Shown: positions 7,827 through 16,973, counted from the stretch's first letter. The stretch is 64,000 nucleotides of DNA from Pseudogulbenkiania ferrooxidans 2002 (GCF_000174355.1 NZ_ACIS01000001.1:1-64000); one strand, 5' to 3'. Numbers and translations: made by a program. The notes: generated by a model from the sequence alone, not told the origin.

Positions 7827-8966
7827 ATGAAGACCATGATGCTCCGTGTCGGCCTCGCCACCCTCGGCGCCGCCGGCTTGCTGTCGCCGCTGCCGGCAGC
7901 GCCGCTTCTGCTGCAGGGCCAGATCGGCAGCGCGGCGGTGGTAATGGAATTGAATCTCGCCAAGGATGGCAAGGCCGACGGCCGCTACTTTTACCGCAAG
8001 TATCACCACGACATCGCGCTGGACGGCCAGCGCCGCGCCGACGGCAGCGTCACGCTGGGCGAGAACCTCGGCTACGACGAGAGCCGTACCGACCTGGTGC
8101 TGCGCTCGGACGGCAAGGGTGGCTGGCAGGGGCGCTGGCAGGGCAGCAAGCCGGTCAGCCTGAGCCCGCTGCCGCCCGACGCCTTGCCCGCCAGCGAGGT
8201 AGCCGCGCTGGCGCGGCTGCGCCAGCAGCATCCCTACGAGTTCGTGCGCCTGACCGACCTGACGCTGCGCGAGGGGCAGGAGCAGCGCGTCGGTAGCTAC
8301 CGGCTGCGCTGGTGGCAGGAGCCGGTCAGCAAGATCCGCTTCTTCCGGGTGGAGGAGGGCTACCCCGCCGGAGTGCAGCAGCGCCTCAACCGCGTGCTGG
8401 AGAGCCGGCACTGGCAGGAGGTGAACGGCTATTTCGACTGTGCCTTCGGCGGTGCGCGCCGCCGCGGCTTCGACTACGAGCAGACGGTCACACCGCGCCT
8501 GCTCAACGAGCACGTGCTCAGCGCCAGCGTGTTCACCAGTTTCGACTGCGGCGGCGCCCACCCCGACTTCGGCGACAACCCGCTCAACCTCGAGGTGCAG
8601 AGCGGCCGTGAACTGCAGCTGGAGGATGTGCTGTGGCTGGGACAGGGCAAGCCCCGGCTGGCGCGCGACGCCGACGGTCATTTGCAGAATTACGACTACC
8701 AGAACAAGGTGCTCGGCCCGTGGCTGGCACGCACCCTGCGCCAGCTCTACCCGCAGCAGATGGCATCGCCGGCCAAGGACGATGGCTGCGACTACCGCGA
8801 CAGCGGGCTGTGGACCTTGCCGACCTGGTACCTGCTGCCGCAGGGGCTGTACCTTGGGCCGTCGTTCCCGCGCGTGGCGCGCGCCTGCGAGTACCCGGAA
8901 TGGCCGGTGCTGCCGTGGAAAGTGGTCGACCGCCACCGTGGCGAGGCGGCGCTGCCGCTGCGCTGA
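7827..8966 (+). CDS. secreted protein of unknown function
   Basis: 379 aa from the ATG at 7827 (ATGAAGACC). A signal peptide is evident (MKTMMLRVGLATLGAAGLL, Ala-rich cleavage region near 27-29), so the protein is probably periplasmic. The C-terminal half (FTSFDCGGAHPDFGDNPLNLEV, W-rich end) faintly resembles DUF3298/RsiV-like domains, but I do not recognise the family securely. The ATG at 7812 is an alternative start and neither has a clear Shine-Dalgarno. It converges with cobS (30-nt gap). Confidence 0.7.
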   Translation: MKTMMLRVGLATLGAAGLLSPLPAAPLLLQGQIGSAAVVMELNLAKDGKADGRYFYRKYHHDIALDGQRRADGSVTLGENLGYDESRTDLVLRSDGKGGWQGRWQGSKPVSLSPLPPDALPASEVAALARLRQQHPYEFVRLTDLTLREGQEQRVGSYRLRWWQEPVSKIRFFRVEEGYPAGVQQRLNRVLESRHWQEVNGYFDCAFGGARRRGFDYEQTVTPRLLNEHVLSASVFTSFDCGGAHPDFGDNPLNLEVQSGRELQLEDVLWLGQGKPRLARDADGHLQNYDYQNKVLGPWLARTLRQLYPQQMASPAKDDGCDYRDSGLWTLPTWYLLPQGLYLGPSFPRVARACEYPEWPVLPWKVVDRHRGEAALPLR

Positions 8967-8995
8967 GGGCGGCCGGCAACGCCCGGCACCGGGGT

Positions 8996-9721
8996 TCAGA
9001 ACGCGGTGGCGACGACCAGCAGCACCAGCAGCACGATCTCGCTGCACTCCACGCCCGCGCCGAGGCAGTCGCCGCTCATGCCGCCGACGCGTTGCGCCAG
9101 GAAACGGCGCCAGCCCCACAGCGCCAGCGGCGCCAGCAGCAGGGCCGGGGCAAGCAGCGCGGAGAGCAGCGCGAGCGCGGCGGCGCCCAGCGCCAAGGCG
9201 CGCCAGTCGGGCTTGCCGGCGAACAGCGCGGCGCTGCCGGCGGCCAGCGGCGGCAGGGTGGCCGACCACCAGACCGCGCCGAGGCGGGCCCAGGCCGGCA
9301 GCAGCAGCAGCCCCCACGGGTTGGCTGAGGATTTGGCGAGCAGCATCAGCAGCACCAGCTTGGCAATCAGCGCCAGCACCAGCGCGATCACGCCGAAGCT
9401 GCCGACGTGCGGCTCCTTCATCACCGCCAGCATGCGCTCGCGCGAACGGTGCGCCGCGCCCAGGCCGTCGGCGAGGTCCGCCAATCCGTCCAGATGCAGT
9501 CCGCCGCTGACCCAGACCCACGCGCCCAGCGCGGCGAGCGCCCCGAGCCACGGGTCGACGCGCGTGCCCAGCCACAGCGCCGCCGCCAGCAGGGCGCCGA
9601 TCAGCGCGCCGACCACGGTGAACCAGCGCGCGCTGTCGGCCAGCCACTCCGGGCGGTACTCCTCGAGCGCCGGGGTGGGCAGCCGGGTGAGGAACTGCAG
9701 CGCCAGGATCAGTCCGCGCAT
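8996..9721 (-). CDS. cobS: adenosylcobinamide-GDP ribazoletransferase (cobalamin synthase)
   Basis: A 241-aa membrane enzyme joining adenosylcobinamide-GDP and alpha-ribazole, the last nucleotide-loop step. It shows FLTRLP near the start (residues 9-14), WFTVVGALIGALLA, and the active-site region LHLDGLADLADGLGAAHRSRERMLAVMKEPHVGSFG (about 77-112), plus about six Ala/Leu-rich helices. The ATG at 9721 lies inside the 3' end of cobC (13-nt overlap), so translation is probably coupled. Order of transcription is cobT-cobC-cobS. Confidence 0.92.
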   Translation of the reverse strand: MRGLILALQFLTRLPTPALEEYRPEWLADSARWFTVVGALIGALLAAALWLGTRVDPWLGALAALGAWVWVSGGLHLDGLADLADGLGAAHRSRERMLAVMKEPHVGSFGVIALVLALIAKLVLLMLLAKSSANPWGLLLLPAWARLGAVWWSATLPPLAAGSAALFAGKPDWRALALGAAALALLSALLAPALLLAPLALWGWRRFLAQRVGGMSGDCLGAGVECSEIVLLVLLVVATAF

Positions 9722-10311
9722 GGCGGCTCCAGGCGCAGCAGGTAGGCCGGGTGGCCGTCGAGAATGGAGAGCTGGGCGAAGCCGCCACGCTGTACCGTCA
9801 GCAGCCGCGCCACGTTGAAGCCGGTGCCGAGCAGCTCGGCCAAGAGCACGGTGATCACGCCGCCGTGGCTCACCAGCACGCGGTGGCTGCCGCGCGCCTC
9901 GCTCATCCAGCCGGCAAAACCGGCCAGCACGCGGGTGCGGAAGGTGTCGAAGTCCTCGCCGCCGGGGGCGTCGAGCGAGCCTTCGGCCAACCTTTGGCTC
10001 CAGTCGGGGTGGCGCGCCGCCAGTTCGGCGAGCGCCATGCCGTCCCAGGCGCCGAAGTCGCACTCGGCCAGCCGCTCGTCCAGCTTGAGCGGCACGCCGC
10101 CGGCGAGCGCCTGCTGCACGGCGAATTCGCGGCAGCGCTTGAGCGGCGAGCTGGCGATGGCGGTGACCGGCGCCAGGGCGTTGACGCGCTGCCAGCTGGC
10201 GGCGAGCTGGCGCCGGCCGCGCTCGTTCAACGCCAGGTCGAGGCGGCCCACCAGCCGCCCCTCGTGGTCGATGTCGCCGTGGCGCAGCAAGGTCAGCGTG
10301 TACGGGTTCAC
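9709..10311 (-). CDS. cobC: alpha-ribazole phosphatase (histidine phosphatase family)
   Basis: 200 aa. The phosphohistidine motif LRHGD lies at residues 9-13, with a second catalytic His in VLVSHGGVI. Position between cobT and cobS supports alpha-ribazole-5'-phosphate phosphatase rather than a general phosphoglycerate mutase. The start is GTG at 10311, overlapping the cobT stop by 3 nt; the frame stays open upstream but only this start fits the family. Codons QRLAEG contain a repeat copy with AGG TTG codons. Confidence 0.85.
   Translation of the reverse strand: MNPYTLTLLRHGDIDHEGRLVGRLDLALNERGRRQLAASWQRVNALAPVTAIASSPLKRCREFAVQQALAGGVPLKLDERLAECDFGAWDGMALAELAARHPDWSQRLAEGSLDAPGGEDFDTFRTRVLAGFAGWMSEARGSHRVLVSHGGVITVLLAELLGTGFNVARLLTVQRGGFAQLSILDGHPAYLLRLEPPCAD
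9981..9992 (-). repeat. DUS-like repeat copy, in cobC
   Basis: CTTCGGCCAACC, exact 12-mer; on the coding strand it is read AGG TTG GCC GAA (RLAE). Confidence 0.85.
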
Positions 10312-11354
10312 TCGGCCTTTTCCGACACGCCGGCCTCGGCGAAGGTGGCCATCTCGTTGTGCAGCAGGATCGCCGACTGCAGCAGCGGCAGGCACAGCGC
10401 GGCGCCGGAACCCTCGCCCAGGCGCAGGCCGAGTTCCACCAGCGGCGTCAGGCCCAGGGTTTCCAGCGCGATGCCGTGGCCGGTTTCCTGCGAGCGGTGG
10501 CTGGCGATCAGCCAGTCGGCCACCGCCGGCTGCAGCGCCTTGGCCACCAGCGCGGCGGCGCTGGTGATGAAACCGTCCACCAGCGACGGCACGCCCAGCG
10601 CGGCGCCTTCCAGGTAGAAGCCGGCGATGGCGGCGATTTCCAGCCCGCCCAGCTCGGCCAGTACCTCCAGCGCCGCCAGCTCGCGCCCGGCCAGCCGCGC
10701 CAGCGCGTCTTCCACCACCTGGCGTTTGAGCGCCAGGCCGGCGTCGTCGACCCCGGTGCCGCGGCCGACCACGATCTCCGGCGCGGCGCCGGACAGGCGA
10801 CAGATCAGCGCCGCCGACGGCGTGGTGTTTCCGATGCCCATGTCGCCGGCCACCAGCAGGTTGGCGCCCGCTTCCACGGCGCGGCGTGCGGCGTCCCGTC
10901 CCACCGCCAGCGCGGCTTCCGCCTCGGCCAGGGAGAGCGCGGCCTCGCGGCGCAGGTTGGCCGAAGCGCGGCGCACCTTGGCGTGCACGATGGGCAGGCC
11001 GCTGAGATCGCCGGCTACGCCGGCGTCGACCACCTCGAGCCGGGCACCGTGCTGGCGCGCCAGCACGCAGATCGCCGCGCCGCCGGCGGCGAAGTTCTTC
11101 ACCATCTCGGCGGTCACCGCCTGCGGGAAGGCGGACACGCCTTCGTCCGTCACGCCGTGGTCGGCGGCGAACAGCGTGATCGCCGGCCGCAGCGGTGCCG
11201 GCTGTACCTTGCCTTGCCAGCCGGCAAAGCGGCAGGCCAGCGCTTCCAGTTGGCCGAGGCTGCCGGCAGGTTTGGTCAGGGTGTCCTGGCGGGCGCGGGC
11301 CAGGGCGGCGGAGGCCGCATCGGGAGCGGCAATGGGGGAGAGGAATGTCGTCAT
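10308..11354 (-). CDS. cobT: nicotinate-nucleotide--dimethylbenzimidazole phosphoribosyltransferase
   Basis: 348 aa, normal CobT length. Diagnostic blocks are TKPAGSLGQLE, FAADHGVTDEGVSAFPQ, GDMGIGNTTPSAAL and a C-terminal LRLGEGSGAAL carrying the catalytic Glu region. It makes alpha-ribazole phosphate from DMB and NaMN. It is the first gene of the minus-strand cobTCS unit, divergent from cobU. No cobalamin riboswitch (B12 box) was seen in the 180-nt divergent region. Confidence 0.94.
   Translation of the reverse strand: MTTFLSPIAAPDAASAALARARQDTLTKPAGSLGQLEALACRFAGWQGKVQPAPLRPAITLFAADHGVTDEGVSAFPQAVTAEMVKNFAAGGAAICVLARQHGARLEVVDAGVAGDLSGLPIVHAKVRRASANLRREAALSLAEAEAALAVGRDAARRAVEAGANLLVAGDMGIGNTTPSAALICRLSGAAPEIVVGRGTGVDDAGLALKRQVVEDALARLAGRELAALEVLAELGGLEIAAIAGFYLEGAALGVPSLVDGFITSAAALVAKALQPAVADWLIASHRSQETGHGIALETLGLTPLVELGLRLGEGSGAALCLPLLQSAILLHNEMATFAEAGVSEKAE
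10955..10966 (+). repeat. DUS-like repeat copy, in cobT
   Basis: GGTTGGCCGAAG, exact 12-mer; antisense to the gene, read SAN in CobT. Confidence 0.85.
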
Positions 11355-11445
11355 GGGCGAGACCTTAAGCCAAGCCCGGGGTCACGGCAACAGAGGCGTA
11401 CCGGCCACGGGGGCAGTTTGTCGGGAAAGCGTGGGTAGCGGCGGG

Positions 11446-11451
11446 TATAAT
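11446..11451 (+). promoter_or_regulatory. possible -10 element upstream of cobU
   Basis: TATAAT in the cobT/cobU divergent region, about 84 nt before the cobU ATG. No consensus -35 at normal spacing, so tentative. Confidence 0.35.
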
Positions 11452-11534
11452 AGCGCCGCGGCCGCCGTCCGTATCTACACCGGATGGCCAAGCGTCCCGC
11501 CGCGCCCCCTTTTTCATCAGCAGATCATCCCGCC

Positions 11535-12137
11535 ATGACCCACCTCATCAGCGGCGGCGCGCGCTCCGGCAAGAGCCGCTTCGCCGAACAGCTGGCGCTG
11601 GCCCACCCGGGGCCGGTCGCCTACGTCGCCACCGCCGCGGTGGCGGACGCCGACTTCGCGGCGCGCGTCGCGCTGCACCGGGAGCGCCGTCCGGCCCACT
11701 GGGCCCTGTGCGAGGCCGAACGCGGCCTGGCCGCCGTGCTGGAGTGCGCCGCCGCCGCCGACACCCTGTTGCTGGTCGATTGCCTCGGCATGTGGCTGAT
11801 GCGCTTCTGCCTCGACGACGGCCTCGACGAGGCCGATTTCGCGCGTGAAAAGGCGGTCCTGCTGCACGCCCTGGCCACGCTGCCCGGCGAGATCGTGCTG
11901 GTCAGCAACGAGATCGGCTGGGGCGTGGTGCCGCTGGGGCGGCTGTCACGCCGTTTCGTCGACGAGCTGGGACGGCTCAACCAGGATATCGCGGCCCTTT
12001 GCGAGCGCGTTACGCTGGTCGCCTGCGGTCTGCCGCTGGTGTTGAAGGCTCCGCCCGAGGGCGCCGCCAGTCCCGCATTCCTGGCCGCCGCGAGCGGCTG
12101 TACCGCCCCCGAGACAGCGGCGCCCGGCGGGGTTTGA
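11535..12137 (+). CDS. cobU: adenosylcobinamide kinase / adenosylcobinamide-phosphate guanylyltransferase
   Basis: 200 aa. The N-terminal P-loop GGARSGKS (residues 7-14), HRERRPAHW (guanylylated His region), VDCLGMWL and VSNEIGWGVVP are all CobU signatures. It activates cobinamide before CobS. The ATG at 11535 fits the family; an in-frame upstream ATG at 11484 would add 17 residues with no similarity. It is divergent from cobTCS, so the two units may share regulation. The C-terminal Ala/Pro-rich tail is slightly longer than usual. Confidence 0.93.
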   Translation: MTHLISGGARSGKSRFAEQLALAHPGPVAYVATAAVADADFAARVALHRERRPAHWALCEAERGLAAVLECAAAADTLLLVDCLGMWLMRFCLDDGLDEADFAREKAVLLHALATLPGEIVLVSNEIGWGVVPLGRLSRRFVDELGRLNQDIAALCERVTLVACGLPLVLKAPPEGAASPAFLAAASGCTAPETAAPGGV

Positions 12138-12169
12138 CGCCCTGCCGAGGCTTGGCTATCCTCGCCGCC

Positions 12170-12379
12170 ATGGACAAAGAACTTGAATATCTGGAATCCC
12201 GGGTAGCGGCGCTGATCGCCCGCATCCGCGAGCTGGAAGCACAGAACGGTCGCTTTGCCGAGGCGCTGGCGCAGGCCTTGAAGGAAAACGCCGAACTGCA
12301 CTTCCGCGTCGAGGAAACCAAGACCCGGGTGGCGGCGCTGATCGAGCGGCTGCCCAAAGCCGAGGAAAATGAGGCATGA
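12170..12379 (+). CDS. TIGR02449-type small coiled-coil protein
   Basis: 69 aa, almost entirely heptad-repeat coiled coil (LEYLESRVAALIARIRELEA, then LHFRVEETKTRVAALIERL). Small coiled-coil genes immediately before zapA in beta- and gammaproteobacteria belong to the TIGR02449 group and resemble ZapB in architecture, so a divisome role is plausible but unproven. Its TGA overlaps the zapA ATG by 4 nt. Confidence 0.8.
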   Translation: MDKELEYLESRVAALIARIRELEAQNGRFAEALAQALKENAELHFRVEETKTRVAALIERLPKAEENEA

Positions 12380-12687
12380 GCGAGGTAGTTCAGGTCGATA
12401 TCGAACTGCTGGGACGGCAGTTCACCGTAGGAACGCCGCTGGCCGAGCGTGACACCCTGCTGCAGGCGGTGCAGCTGATCTCCGACAAGATCAACACCAT
12501 CAAGGGACAGGGGCGCATCGTCGACGCCGACAAGATCGCCATCATGGCCGCGCTCAATATCGCCCACGATCTGCTGAAAACAAAAGTGGGGGGTGGCTTG
12601 GAGATGGCCGAGTTTCAGCGTAAAATACGAACCATGAGTGAAGCAGCCGATGCGGCGCTTCAACAAAGTCAGCACTCGCTGGGTTAA
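12376..12687 (+). CDS. zapA: cell division protein ZapA
   Basis: A 103-aa FtsZ-ring stabiliser. The N-terminal VDIELLGRQFTVGTPLAERDTLLQAVQLI matches the ZapA beta-sheet head, followed by a coiled coil. Coupled to the upstream coiled-coil gene and followed by 6S RNA and fau, the classical zapA-ssrS-fau order of proteobacteria. Confidence 0.92.
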   Translation: MSEVVQVDIELLGRQFTVGTPLAERDTLLQAVQLISDKINTIKGQGRIVDADKIAIMAALNIAHDLLKTKVGGGLEMAEFQRKIRTMSEAADAALQQSQHSLG

Positions 12688-12715
12688 ACGGCGAAGCTGA
12701 CGCAGCACAGATCAG

Positions 12716-12901
12716 TTCATCCCCTGCGGTGTTCGTGACGGCTCAAAAATTCCTTTGAACCAATGCGTTCGCTTTGGTTGCCAGCATCTACCGTGCGGGT
12801 GCGCGCGTCCCACTGACGGATGTGCCCGATGCACGAGGCAGGCGACCCCCTGGAAACAGGGTTCAAGCGAATTTTGCCCGAACGGCACTCGCGGGGGGCT
12901 C
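12716..12901 (+). ncRNA. ssrS: 6S RNA
   Basis: The zapA-fau spacer is where 6S RNA is normally encoded. The ends pair: CCCCTGCGGTGTTCG (12721-12735) with CGAACGGCACTCGCGGGG (about 12879-12896), giving an interrupted closing stem. Internal pieces TTTGAACCA and GGGTTCAAGCG resemble the E. coli 6S apical arm. 6S RNA binds sigma-70 RNA polymerase in stationary phase. Boundaries are estimated from the outer helix to within a few bases. Confidence 0.8.
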
Positions 12902-12935
12902 TCCCTTCCATTCCATCGTGACCACTTCCGTGTCC

Positions 12936-13538
12936 ATGACCCCCGACGACAAGCATGCCCTGCGCCGCGCCATCCGTCGTGCCCGCATGGCCTTGCCGCG
13001 CGCCTATCGTCAGGCCGCTGCCGAGGCGGTGGCGCGCCATGCCCGGCGCTTTCTGGCACGCGGCCGGCGCATCGGCGGCTATCTTGCGGCCGGTTCCGAA
13101 CTCGACCTCGAGCCGCTGATGAGCGCCGCGCTGTTCCGTGGCGCCGTGCTGTTTCTGCCGCAAATTCCAGATCGCGGCCGCCGGCTGTGGTTTTCCCGGC
13201 TGGGGACGGCCAACCGCTGGAGCCGCCACCCGCGCTACGGCATCGCCGAGTACCATGGCCCGGTACTGCGCGCCCACAAGCTGGACGTGCTGTTCGTGCC
13301 GCTGTTGGGGGTGGACGAGGAAGGCTATCGGCTGGGGCAGGGGGGCGGCTTCTACGACACCACGCTGGCGTTCCGGCGCCGTCAGGTGCACCGCCGCCGC
13401 CCGCTGCTGGTGGGGGTGGCGTACGATTGCCAGCGCGTGGCGCGGGTGCCGCGCGAGCAGTGGGACGTACAACTGGACTACCTGGTGACCGAGTCGGGAC
13501 TGCACCGCTTCCCGCGGCAAGCGGCCGTCGGCGCATAA
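12936..13538 (+). CDS. fau: 5-formyltetrahydrofolate cyclo-ligase
   Basis: 200 aa. It converts 5-formyl-THF to 5,10-methenyl-THF with ATP. Conserved family blocks are LRRAIRRARMAL, the glycine-rich GYRLGQGGGFYDTTLA (ATP site), and the C-terminal VGVAYDCQ. The ATG at 12936 was chosen because the upstream open frame runs through 6S RNA; a GTG at 12918 is an alternative. Sits just downstream of 6S RNA and is likely co-transcribed with it. Confidence 0.9.
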   Translation: MTPDDKHALRRAIRRARMALPRAYRQAAAEAVARHARRFLARGRRIGGYLAAGSELDLEPLMSAALFRGAVLFLPQIPDRGRRLWFSRLGTANRWSRHPRYGIAEYHGPVLRAHKLDVLFVPLLGVDEEGYRLGQGGGFYDTTLAFRRRQVHRRRPLLVGVAYDCQRVARVPREQWDVQLDYLVTESGLHRFPRQAAVGA

Positions 13539-13541
13539 ACG

Positions 13542-13567
13542 AAAAAGGCCGCATATGCGGCCTTTTT
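13542..13567. terminator. bidirectional terminator between fau and the small lipoprotein genes
   Basis: AAAAAGGCCGCATATGCGGCC followed by TTTTTT is symmetrical and can stop both fau (+) and the minus-strand gene at 13585. Confidence 0.88.
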
Positions 13568-13584
13568 TCTGTCTCGGGCGGGGA

Positions 13585-13755
13585 TCAGCAGCGGCCTTTC
13601 ATGGCCTGCCCCGGCGGACAGAAGCCGCCGCCGTAGGCCGGCTGGACCACGGCGGGTTCGAGGACGACGGGGGCGCGCACGCGGACGTGGGCGGGCTCGA
13701 CGACACAGGCCGACAGGCTGCCGGCGGCAATCAGGGCAAACAGCAAGGTTTTCAT
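13585..13755 (-). CDS. small lipoprotein-like protein, copy 1
   Basis: 56 aa, unrecognised family. It begins MKTLLFALIAAGSLSACVVEP, a short signal with lipobox LSAC (Cys17), so probably a lipoprotein. The mature part is Pro/Val-rich and ends with a cysteine-containing GFCPPGQAMKGRC. Residues 1-34 are nearly identical to the next gene upstream (13849-14043), indicating tandem duplication followed by divergence of the tail. It shares the bidirectional terminator with fau. Confidence 0.75.
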   Translation of the reverse strand: MKTLLFALIAAGSLSACVVEPAHVRVRAPVVLEPAVVQPAYGGGFCPPGQAMKGRC

Positions 13756-13848
13756 ATTGTGGTCTCCGGCGGCGGCGTGACCGACACCGCCCAGGGTTTG
13801 TGAGGTAGCGGGTTGATGCGGGGTGACACGTACGGCCCTGCCGCTTGG

Positions 13849-14043
13849 TTAATTGTCGTCGTCGTCGTCGCGTTCGTGCCGATGATGGCGGTACTCCTCG
13901 CCGCCATAGCCACCATAATAGGTCGGTGCGACGATCACCCCCGGTTCGAGCACGATGGGTGAACGCACCCGGACATGGGCAGGCTCAACAACGCAGGCCG
14001 ACAGGCTGCCGGCGGCAATCAGGAAAAGCAACAGGTTTTTCAT
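13849..14043 (-). CDS. small lipoprotein-like protein, copy 2, with acidic His-rich tail
   Basis: 64 aa, unrecognised family. The signal/lipobox region (LIAAGSLSAC, Cys17) and the following PAHVRVR are shared with the gene at 13585. The C-terminal third is different: YYGGYGGEEYRHHRHERDDDDDN, rich in Tyr, His and Asp, which looks metal- or polyanion-binding (inference). Confidence 0.72.
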   Translation of the reverse strand: MKNLLLFLIAAGSLSACVVEPAHVRVRSPIVLEPGVIVAPTYYGGYGGEEYRHHRHERDDDDDN

Positions 14044-14135
14044 ATCGTATTCTTAGGGATGGCGCCTGGAGTGCTGCCACCCGATGGTTGTTGAGAGTGC
14101 CGGGGAGCCCTCGTGAGCGGGTGTGTTCCCGCGTG

Positions 14136-14276
14136 TCAGCGGCGCCAGTCGCCCCGGCCATCGTAGTCGCGATGGTGATAGTCATGATCGTAGCCACGAT
14201 CATGATAGGGGTACAAGGGCCGGACCACGCAGCCCGACAAGGTGGCGGCCACCAGAACGAGAATCAGGGCTTTCAT
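14136..14276 (-). CDS. small lipoprotein-like protein 3, His/Asp/Tyr-rich
   Basis: 46 aa. MKALILVLVAATLSGC is a signal with lipobox LSGC (Cys16), then VVRPLYPYHDRGYDHDYHHRD, dominated by Tyr, His, Asp and Arg. It lacks the PAHVRVR block of the two neighbours but has the same architecture and strand. The ATG at 14276 follows GGAGACTCCCTC. Function unknown. Confidence 0.65.
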   Translation of the reverse strand: MKALILVLVAATLSGCVVRPLYPYHDRGYDHDYHHRDYDGRGDWRR

Positions 14277-14556
14277 GAGGGAGTCTCCTCGGTGCTGCCG
14301 GTGAGCGCGCTCGTTGCGTAAAGCCGGCGCGCTGCGCACAATTAATATGCCGGCAGAAGGTGCAATTCGAGCATAATCGAAGCTTCCGCCCGCCGGATAC
14401 CCGAAAATTGCTAACAATTATTAAGTGATTGTTGCGATAGTAAGGTGCGTTTTGCCGGTCCGGGCGAGCGGGCGGCGTGACGATTCCGTGCCCCGCGACC
14501 GCCACCGCCCTTGCTGGCCGCCGTTCCCGGCGACAGACGACAGACATAGGTTTTCC

Positions 14557-15014
<458 letters not shown>

Positions 15015-15015
<1 letters not shown>

Positions 15016-15821
15016 TGCTGTCGATTTCCTTGATCCTGGTGTTGCTGGGCTGCGGTGTGCTGGCCGGTTTTCTCGCCGGCCTGCTCGGGGTGGGGGGCGG
15101 GCTGGTGATCGTGCCAGTGGTGGTGGGCGTGCTGTCGGCGGCCCGGCTCGGCGGCGAACACGTGCAGCACCTGGCGGTGGGCACCTCGCTGGCGGTGATG
15201 GTGTTCACCAGCTTCTCCAGCGTGCTGGCGCACCATCGCAAGGGCGCGGTGAACTGGCGCATCGTGCGCGGCATGGCGCCGGCCATCGTCGCCGGCACCT
15301 TCCTCGGCAGCCTGGTTGCCGGCTTGATTCCCGGCCACGTGTTGCGCTGGTTCTTCGTGGTGTACGCCTATCTTGCCGGGCTGCAGCTGTTTTTCGGCGC
15401 CAAGCCGGCCGGCAGCCGCGACATGCCGGGGTTGCTCGGACAGTGCGGCGCGGGCGGCGCGATCGGCATGATTTCCAGCTGGGTCGGCATCGGCGGCGGC
15501 TCGATGAGCGTGCCGTTCATGAACTGGTGCAACGTGCCGGTGCACACCGCCATCGCCACCAGCGCGGCGCTGGGTTGGCCGATCGCGGTGTCCGGCGCCA
15601 TCGGTTACCTGGTGAGCGGCTGGGGCGCGCCCGGCCTGCCCTGGGGCTCGCTGGGCTTCGTCTACCTGCCGGCCACGCTGGCGCTGATGCTGATGACCGT
15701 GCTGTGCGCGCCGTTGGGGGCGCGCATGGCGCACGCCTTGCCGGTGGCGGGCCTGAAACGCGCCTTCGCCGTGCTGATGGCGGTGATGGCGTCGCAGATG
15801 CTGTACAGCCTGCTGCGCTAG
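15015..15821 (+). CDS. TauE/SafE family sulfite/anion exporter
   Basis: 268 aa with about eight hydrophobic segments and the twofold family repeat: GFLAGLLGVGGGLVIVPVVV near the N-terminus and GMISSWVGIGGGSMSVPFMNW in the second half. The family exports sulfite, sulfoacetate or related anions; the substrate here is unknown. One-base overlap with the EVE gene implies co-translation, although the pairing gives no obvious functional link. Confidence 0.87.
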
Positions 15822-15904
15822 TACCCCACTGGTATCCCCCCGTTTTGCGTACCGCACCGGCAGAGTGCGGACGATCACCATCCGAGAATCAAGAGAGAGA
15901 CATC

Positions 15905-16846
15905 ATGTTGTTCCCCCCGCTCGAGCCTTACGCCTGCGGCATGTTGCCGCTGGACGACCTGCACCTGATGTACTGGGAGCAATGCGGCAAGCCCGACGGT
16001 GTGCCGGTGCTGTACCTGCACGGCGGCCCCGGCGACGGCTGCGCCCCGGCCTGCCGCCAGCTGTTCGATCCCTCGTTCTACCGCGCCGTGCTGTTCGACC
16101 AGCGCGGCTGCGGCCGTTCGATTCCTCGCGGCGAGATCCGCAGCAACACCACCGCGCACCTGCTCGACGACATCGAACAGCTGCGCGAACACCTCGGCAT
16201 CGAGCGCTGGCTGGTGTGCGGCGGCTCGTGGGGCAGCACGCTGGCGCTGGCCTACGCCGAGGCGCATCCGCAGCGCGTCAGCGGCCTGGTGCTGCGCGGC
16301 GTGTTCCTCGGTCGCGACGAGGAGATCGACTGGTTCTTGTCCGGCATGGGGCGCTTCTTTCCGGAGGCGGCGCAGCGTTTTGTCACGCCGGTGCCCGAGG
16401 CGGTGCGCGGCGACTTCCTGCAGGCCTACTACCAACGCCTGACCGATCCCGAGCCGAGGGTGCACCTGGCGGCGGCGCGGCAGTGGGCGCAGTACGAGAG
16501 CAGCTGCGCCACGTTGCTGCCCAACCCCGACGCGGTGGTGCGTGCGGCAGCCGAGTTCAACGCCTTGCCGCTGGCCAGGCTCGAGGCGCATTACTTCAGC
16601 CATCGCCTGTTCCTGCCGCACAACCAGCTGTTGAAGAACGTGGAGCGCATCCGCCATATCCCCGGCATCATCGTTCAGGGGCGCTACGACGTGATCTGCC
16701 CGCCCCGCTCCGCCTACGAGCTGGCGCAGGCCTGGCCGCGCGGCGAGCTGACCATGGTGGAGGGCGCCGGGCATTCGCTGTGGGAGCCCGGCATCCTGCA
16801 GGCGGTGACGAGTGCGCTGGTGCGCTTCCAGGCGCGGCTGGCGTGA
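15905..16846 (+). CDS. pip: proline iminopeptidase
   Basis: A 313-aa alpha/beta hydrolase of peptidase family S33. It shows the oxyanion motif HGGPGDG, DQRGCGRS, the nucleophile elbow GGSWGSTLALAYAEAHP, the acid in QGRYDVICPP, and the catalytic His in GAGHSLWEP. It releases N-terminal proline from peptides, in the cytoplasm (no signal peptide). The ATG at 15905 follows an AGAGAGAGA run that serves as ribosome binding site. The reading frame is open upstream but without similarity. Confidence 0.93.
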   Translation: MLFPPLEPYACGMLPLDDLHLMYWEQCGKPDGVPVLYLHGGPGDGCAPACRQLFDPSFYRAVLFDQRGCGRSIPRGEIRSNTTAHLLDDIEQLREHLGIERWLVCGGSWGSTLALAYAEAHPQRVSGLVLRGVFLGRDEEIDWFLSGMGRFFPEAAQRFVTPVPEAVRGDFLQAYYQRLTDPEPRVHLAAARQWAQYESSCATLLPNPDAVVRAAAEFNALPLARLEAHYFSHRLFLPHNQLLKNVERIRHIPGIIVQGRYDVICPPRSAYELAQAWPRGELTMVEGAGHSLWEPGILQAVTSALVRFQARLA

Positions 16847-16961
16847 TGGTCGGTGGCGTGGCGCGATCCTGGCGCGGGGCTGGCTGCCCGGCCCCGTCGC
16901 CCGTTCCCCCCGCTAACGTCGCGCCGCCGCGGGCCGCGGCGGCCAGGCGGGCGAGCCGGTG

Positions 16962-16973
16962 CTTCGGCCAACG
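16962..16973 (-). repeat. DUS-like repeat copy (core only), pip-leuS intergenic
   Basis: CTTCGGCCAACG: exact 11-base core. The 238-nt spacer otherwise holds only GC-rich sequence and the TATAAT before leuS. Confidence 0.8.

Noticed and set aside
11355-11534. Cobalamin riboswitch between cobT and cobU
   Set aside because: No B12 box or supporting stem on either strand; only a TATAAT was found.
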